A stretch of DNA of 28,291 nt from Porcipelethomonas sp964621265 (GTDB lineage: Bacteria; Bacillota; Clostridia; Oscillospirales; Ruminococcaceae). A program made the position numbers and the translations under genes. This document shows positions 24,354 through 28,291 of the stretch, piece after piece. Location of the stretch: assembly GCA_964621265.1 (NCBI GenBank), contig CAZULQ010000024.1, positions 1-28,291 of the forward strand, given 5' to 3'. The notes below the pieces were generated by a model that saw only the letters and a list, made by a program, of their open reading frames with translations, made no database searches and was not told the DNA's origin. Position 1 is the stretch's first letter; each line of letters begins with the position of its first letter.

Positions 24354-24620
24354 AAAAAAGCTTCACCTCTTAAATTCTAAAGAGGTGAAGCATAATATAC
24401 TCCACGGTACCACTCTTTTTGGCATATTAAATGCCCACTCTGCCGCATCTATCAATGCGCTTCTCTGTAACGGGAGAACCCGTTTCTGCCTAATTGCCAA
24501 AGCTTTCAGCGAACTGCTCAAGGAGGAGTTATGACCGTGTCGGAATACTGCCTCACACCCAGGCGGCAGCTCTCTGAAAATCCATCTGCGGTTTTATTTC
24601 CCGTCATTGCATTTAGTTAT
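24354..24620 (-). promoter_or_regulatory. T-box riboswitch, probably leucine-specific
   Basis: On the - strand the conserved T-box core GTGGTACCGTGG sits at 24413-24402, the sequence that pairs with uncharged tRNA acceptor ends. It is followed by a strong terminator: stem 24391-24380 with 24371-24360, then six T (24359-24354). Upstream lies a long structured leader starting at about 24620, with the Stem I type sequence AGAGAGCTGCCGCC and a candidate specifier CTC (Leu) at 24528-24526. When leucyl-tRNA is uncharged, the antiterminator should form and leuA be transcribed. The specifier choice is inferred from the downstream gene and not from a folded model. Confidence 0.9.
24360..24391 (-). terminator. 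T-box attenuator terminator
   Basis: Twelve-base-pair perfect stem GCTTCACCTCTT/AAGAGGTGAAGC with an eight-base loop and TTTTTT on the - strand side. It is the regulated terminator of the leuA leader. Confidence 0.9.
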
Positions 24621-24626
24621 GGTATT

Positions 24627-24655
24627 ATAATAACGTATTTTTGCAGTTTTGTCAA
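24627..24655 (-). promoter_or_regulatory. Promoter of the T-box/leuA transcript
   Basis: On the - strand, TTGACA (24655-24650), 17-base spacer, TATTAT (24632-24627). TATAAT overlaps at 24629-24624 with a 20-base spacer. Predicted start is near 24620, just before the T-box Stem I. It lies about 20 bases after the stop of the VOC-family gene. Confidence 0.75.
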
Positions 24656-24674
24656 GGGGTTTTTGAGATTTTTT

Positions 24675-25058
24675 TCACACAGTCAGCTCAATCATGTTTC
24701 CCTCATAATCGAGAACACAGCTTTCGTAGTAGCCGTCCCCTGTAACTCTTGGACCGCTTATCACCTCAAAGCCGTCTGAGCGGAGCATCTCAGTCAGTCT
24801 GTCAACCTCTTCACGGCTTTCAAGACTTATCGCAATATGCGCAAAGCCCGTAACGGGCAAGGTATCACCCTTTTCGGCAACGCCTGGCTTATTCATAATT
24901 TCAAGCCTTGCGCCGTCCGAAAAGCTGAGAAAGTACGACCGAAAACCTGTATTCTTATTGTGGTACATCTCACCGCTTTTCGCACAGAAATATTTCTCAA
25001 AAAATGCTCTTTCACGCTCTAAGTCAGAAACGTACATTGCAATGTGTTCGATTTTCAT
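24675..25058 (-). CDS. VOC-family (glyoxalase-like) protein
   Basis: A 127-residue vicinal oxygen chelate protein with the paired beta-alpha-beta-beta-beta modules of glyoxalase I. The four metal-ligand positions are kept: His5 (IEHIAMYV), Glu53 (ARLEIM), His74 (GFAHIAI) and Glu124 (GNMIELTV). This suggests an active metal enzyme such as a lactoylglutathione-lyase-like isomerase, though the true substrate cannot be told; VOC members also serve as dioxygenases and resistance proteins. The ATG is one base after the mutS2 stop (TAACATG), so it is the last gene of the recO-mutS2 operon. Confidence 0.88.
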   Translation of the reverse strand: MKIEHIAMYVSDLERERAFFEKYFCAKSGEMYHNKNTGFRSYFLSFSDGARLEIMNKPGVAEKGDTLPVTGFAHIAISLESREEVDRLTEMLRSDGFEVISGPRVTGDGYYESCVLDYEGNMIELTV

Positions 25059-25059
25059 G

Positions 25060-27435
25060 TTATTTCAGCTCCACAATCGTAACGCCGTTTTCACCCTCGC
25101 CGTAAAGACCGAGTCTGAAGCTTTTAACCTGCTTCATACGCTTTAAACGCTGATGAATCGCCGCACGGAGTACGCCCGTGCCCTTACCGTGAATAATCGT
25201 CACCATAGAAATTCCCGACATAATTGCACTGTCAATAAAGGCTTCCATTTCATAAACGCCCTCATCGCTCGCCTTTCCTCTTATGTCAAGCTCCATAGTA
25301 CCTCTGCGTTCCATTTTACTGCGCACGTTTCTAGTAGTAACAGGCTTACTTTTGAAGGTTACCTTCTGCTCCTCAACAAGCTTTAACTGCATAACCGAAA
25401 CCTTGGTTTTCATAATGCCCATCTGAACGAAAACATTACCATTTTCATCAGGCTCGCCGCAGACAGTTCCCTGCTTGTCAATATCACGCACCCAGACAGT
25501 ATCGCCCTTTTTGAGCTTTCTCGGCAGACGATAGCCGTCGTCAGTCTTTTCAGTAATCGGATTTGCCGTGTCATACATCTTATTGAAGCTATGCTTGCTG
25601 TGACTCTTAAGGTCGGAGTAACGCTTTGCAAAATCCTTTTTGTCCTTTTCCTTTTTGAGTGCTTCAAGCTCGTCCATAAGGCTGTTTGACTCAGCCTTTA
25701 CACTTTCAATAATACTCATCGCTCTAAGACGTGCCTGTTCAAGCTGATTTTCCTTGTTCTTTTCGAGTTCTTCAAGCTCAGCTTTCAGCTTACGGTTATT
25801 TTCCTCAGCCTCAGCCCTGAGCTGACGCAGTTCTTCATTCTGCTTTTCAAGGAGACGTCTTGACTCCTCAAGCTGTGCAACAACCTTTTCAAAGCGTGTA
25901 TTTTCATCGCTCACAAGCGCCTTTGCTCCTGCAATTACGTCCTCAGGCATACCGAGTGACGCTGAAATCGAAAAGGCATTTGACTTACCGGGAGAGCCTG
26001 TAATCAGACGATAGGTCGGGCGAAGCGTTTCAATGTCAAATTCACAGCTTGCGTTCTCAACATCATCACCCTCAATAGCGTAAAGCTTGAGTTCCTGATA
26101 GTGAGTTGAAACCATGAGTTTTGCGCCCTGGTCCTTTAGACGCTCAATTACTGATACAGCAAGCGCCGCACCCTCAACAGGGTCAGTACCCGAACCAAGC
26201 TCGTCTATGAGAACGAGTGAACGGTCGTCGGCTGTATTTATAATTTCAATAACATTATTTGTGTGTGCGGAGAAGGTTGAAAGGCTCTGTTCAATGCTCT
26301 GACTGTCGCCGATATCCGCAAGAATATGGCTGAACACCGAAACACTGCTTCCGTCGGAAACGGGAATAAGCATACCGCACATAACCATCGCTGAAAGCAG
26401 TCCTGCAGTTTTAAGCGCAACTGTCTTACCGCCCGTGTTAGGACCTGTTATAATGAGTGCGTTATATTTCTCGCCGAGAGTTATATCAATCGGAACAGCC
26501 TTTTTCGGGTCGAGAAGCGGATGCTTCGCCTTATTAAGACAAAGCTTGCCGTCATTGGTAATCTCAGGTGCACACGCCTTCATCTTCGCACCAAGATTTG
26601 CCTTTGCAAAGTAAAGATTCAGCTCTGTGCAGACGTCATAGCCTCTGATAAGCTCATCTGAAATGTCTCCGACTTCACGACAAAGCTCTGTTATAATTCT
26701 CTCGATTTCCTCCTGCTCCTGTCCTTCGAGCATACGGATATCATTATTCGCCTCAACTACTGCCATCGGCTCAACGAAAACAGTCTGACCCGTTGCAGAT
26801 GAAGAATGAATAAGTCCCTGGATTTTTCCTCTGCACTCCGCCTTTACAGGAAGTACGAATCTTCCGTCACGCATTGTGACAATGTTTTCCTGAAGGGACT
26901 TCTGAACAGATTCAGAGCGAATCATCTTATCGAGTGTTTCACGCAGCTTTGAGCCTGCACGGTTTATTTTTCTTCTTATCGCCGCAAGCTCAGGACTTGC
27001 CGCATCAGAAATCTCGTCCTCTGAGATAATTGAACGGTCAAGCTTTTCCTGCAGGTATTTATTCGGATGAAGATTTGAAAACAGATAGTCAAGCTCTGTC
27101 TCAACATTTTCGCAGTGTGAATACCAGTCTGAAAGTGCGCATATCTGGTTTAAAAGGCTTTTAACCTCCAGAAGCTCACGAAGTGATATTCTTGCACCCG
27201 ACGCCGCACGTCTGAGTGACGCACTCACATCCTTTATTTCATAAAACGGCGGTGTACCGTAAGTCACCGCCAGATTAAGTGCCTGTGAAGTCTTGTCCAT
27301 TTCAAGACATACTGTGTCGTAGTCCGTACACGGCTCCAGCTCCAGCGCCATCTGTCTTGTCTTGTCGTTTGACGCCATTTCAGACAGCATTTTCAGCACC
27401 TTATGTAATTCAAGTGTTTTAAAATATTTATTCAT
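25060..27435 (-). CDS. mutS2: MutS2 (endonuclease/ribosome-collision ATPase)
   Basis: A 791-residue MutS2, full length. It lacks the mismatch-recognition domain of MutS. The core and clamp run about 1-325; the ABC ATPase has Walker A GPNTGGKT at 331-338 and Walker B LVLIDELGSGTDP at 407-419. A long coiled coil (about 515-625) is rich in Glu, Lys and Leu. A KOW-like segment follows, and the Smr nuclease domain closes the protein (about 714-791) with LDIRG and HGKGTG. MutS2 was first linked to suppression of recombination and, more recently in Bacillus subtilis, to splitting of collided ribosomes. The ATG overlaps the recO stop by eight bases. Confidence 0.97.
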   Translation of the reverse strand: MNKYFKTLELHKVLKMLSEMASNDKTRQMALELEPCTDYDTVCLEMDKTSQALNLAVTYGTPPFYEIKDVSASLRRAASGARISLRELLEVKSLLNQICALSDWYSHCENVETELDYLFSNLHPNKYLQEKLDRSIISEDEISDAASPELAAIRRKINRAGSKLRETLDKMIRSESVQKSLQENIVTMRDGRFVLPVKAECRGKIQGLIHSSSATGQTVFVEPMAVVEANNDIRMLEGQEQEEIERIITELCREVGDISDELIRGYDVCTELNLYFAKANLGAKMKACAPEITNDGKLCLNKAKHPLLDPKKAVPIDITLGEKYNALIITGPNTGGKTVALKTAGLLSAMVMCGMLIPVSDGSSVSVFSHILADIGDSQSIEQSLSTFSAHTNNVIEIINTADDRSLVLIDELGSGTDPVEGAALAVSVIERLKDQGAKLMVSTHYQELKLYAIEGDDVENASCEFDIETLRPTYRLITGSPGKSNAFSISASLGMPEDVIAGAKALVSDENTRFEKVVAQLEESRRLLEKQNEELRQLRAEAEENNRKLKAELEELEKNKENQLEQARLRAMSIIESVKAESNSLMDELEALKKEKDKKDFAKRYSDLKSHSKHSFNKMYDTANPITEKTDDGYRLPRKLKKGDTVWVRDIDKQGTVCGEPDENGNVFVQMGIMKTKVSVMQLKLVEEQKVTFKSKPVTTRNVRSKMERRGTMELDIRGKASDEGVYEMEAFIDSAIMSGISMVTIIHGKGTGVLRAAIHQRLKRMKQVKSFRLGLYGEGENGVTIVELK

Positions 27436-28189
27436 AATCTGTACCTAATGTTTTATAAAAATCAAGTGTTTTAAAGCTTCTGCCGAGATGTATCAGCAGA
27501 TAACGCTCAGTTATTTCCGAGAGTCTTCTCATATTTATATCAGACAGTCTGAAATTGAACAGCCTGTCAAAATCAGTCAGAACAATATGCCGCAGAGCGT
27601 GTACCACCGATGCCGGTATTTTCACAAATGTCTCCTCATCAGACTGCTTTGCACAGCCGCAGCAATAAAGCTTTGTACTGATAAGGTCAAAATACATCTC
27701 CTCAGCAGTATAGCTCATGCACACCCCGCAGCAGACTATATCAGGCATCATACCTATTTCCGCCATAAAACGCATTTCAAAAAGCAGTTTCAGAAAACGG
27801 CATGTTCTTGTGCCCTCGGATAAAAAGTGCAGAGTATTGAGAAGCAGACGCATAACGTCTGCTTTCTGTTCATTATGACCCGTAACATAAATCACGACCT
27901 CGCTTATATACTGCGCAAGAGACAGCCTTTCAAGATCTTCACGGATTTTATAGAAAAGTCTGACAGGCTGGCTGCTGTCAAGATAATATTTTCCTTTATC
28001 ATGACGCAGGGAAAAATCAGAATAAGCATAAAGCTGAATTGCCCCGGAGTTTTTACTGAGCATCTTCTGACCGCCCCTTACAAGAGCTTCGATAACACCC
28101 TGCTGTATTGTGAAAATGTGTATATACTTATCGTTGTCCCCGACAGGAAATTCCCTGAGTACTATTCCCCGATATGTTACAATTTCCAC
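27428..28189 (-). CDS. recO: DNA repair protein RecO
   Basis: RecO, 253 residues from the start chosen here, acts with RecR and RecF to load RecA on SSB-coated single-stranded DNA. The N-terminal OB fold begins VTYRGIVLREFPVGDNDKYI. The C-terminal zinc motif has two pairs, CGVC (154-157) and CxxC at 176-179. I chose the GTG at 28189-28187 because AGGTGA lies just upstream and the family begins near this residue; the open frame extends 17 codons further. It overlaps the end of a small yqzL-like frame upstream and mutS2 downstream, so all three are likely co-transcribed. Confidence 0.94.
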   Translation of the reverse strand: MEIVTYRGIVLREFPVGDNDKYIHIFTIQQGVIEALVRGGQKMLSKNSGAIQLYAYSDFSLRHDKGKYYLDSSQPVRLFYKIREDLERLSLAQYISEVVIYVTGHNEQKADVMRLLLNTLHFLSEGTRTCRFLKLLFEMRFMAEIGMMPDIVCCGVCMSYTAEEMYFDLISTKLYCCGCAKQSDEETFVKIPASVVHALRHIVLTDFDRLFNFRLSDINMRRLSEITERYLLIHLGRSFKTLDFYKTLGTDYE

Positions 28190-28289
28190 AGCCCTCACCT
28201 GCCTTTTGTGTATACTGCCGTTCTGCCGATTTATAATCAAGATAATCGGATATTTTACCGCTTTGCATAAAAGCGTTCCATTTTTCGTC
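28128..28289 (-). CDS. C-terminal part of a YqzL-like small protein
   Basis: A partial reading frame running off the right edge: at least 53 residues, starting DEKWNAFMQSGKISDYLDYK and ending at a TAA (28130-28128). The W-x2-F-x2-SGKISDYL-x-YK pattern resembles the small YqzL-like proteins often encoded directly upstream of recO in Firmicutes. It overlaps the recO start by 62 bases in another frame, which is long but possible. The Gly/Cys/Ser-rich tail after residue 30 may be partly unconserved. Function is unknown. The call rests on a short pattern and on gene order. Confidence 0.5.
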   Translation of the reverse strand, partial: DEKWNAFMQSGKISDYLDYKSAERQYTQKAGEGCGNCNISGNSTQGISCRGQR

Positions 28290-28291
28290 CA

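Noticed and set aside
24271..24534. An 87-codon open frame on the + strand beside leuA
   Set aside because: It is the antisense of the T-box leader and its terminator; the translation follows the hairpin sequence and does not resemble a protein family.

Overview
The window looks like chromosomal DNA from an anaerobic Gram-positive clostridium of the Ruminococcaceae/Oscillospiraceae, most likely a fibre-degrading Ruminococcus. Reasons: consensus TTGACA-N17-TATAAT promoters, strong GGAGG-type ribosome binding sites, a T-box leader in front of leuA, a type I dockerin protein beside a cohesin-like lipoprotein, clostridial gene pairs (recO-mutS2, uvrB-uvrA), and an ATP synthase rotor subunit with a Na+-type binding site. 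Genus is inferred from these features, not from a search.

Layout. 54-5800 (+): a DNA repair operon, radC-uvrB-uvrA, ending in a small DUF3781-like gene that overlaps uvrA. 5825-13133 (-): an acyl-CoA thioesterase gene lies downstream of a complete F1Fo ATP synthase operon in the order atpI-B-E-F-H-A-G-D-C, driven by two tandem promoters. 13403-14110 (+): divergent from atp, a stand-alone N-terminal half of PTS Enzyme I with a consensus promoter. 14145-16877 (-): secA with its own promoter. 16983-18386 (-): a tightly packed Nudix hydrolase, nth and small secreted protein operon. 18584-21361 (+): a large secreted dockerin protein with a gluzincin-type metallopeptidase motif, a left-handed beta-helix and a LamG-like domain. 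21445-22371 (-): convergent with it, a lipoprotein whose C-terminus looks like a cohesin with its two halves in swapped order. 22476-24655 (-): leuA behind a T-box riboswitch and an unusually long post-terminator leader. 24675-28289 (-): a yqzL-like fragment, recO, mutS2 and a VOC-family gene, tightly packed or overlapping.

How the parts relate. Much of the window is housekeeping: nucleotide excision repair (UvrA/UvrB), base excision repair (Nth), recombination or ribosome rescue (RecO, MutS2), energy coupling (ATP synthase), protein export (SecA) and leucine synthesis (LeuA under amino-acid-responsive attenuation). The accessory-looking part is 18520-22450, where a secreted dockerin enzyme faces a membrane-anchored cohesin-like lipoprotein, each with its own consensus promoter and with back-to-back terminators between them. 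That pair, the isolated Enzyme I N-domain and the two-carboxylate c-subunit motif are the most interesting points. No tRNA, rRNA, CRISPR array, transposase or phage gene was seen.
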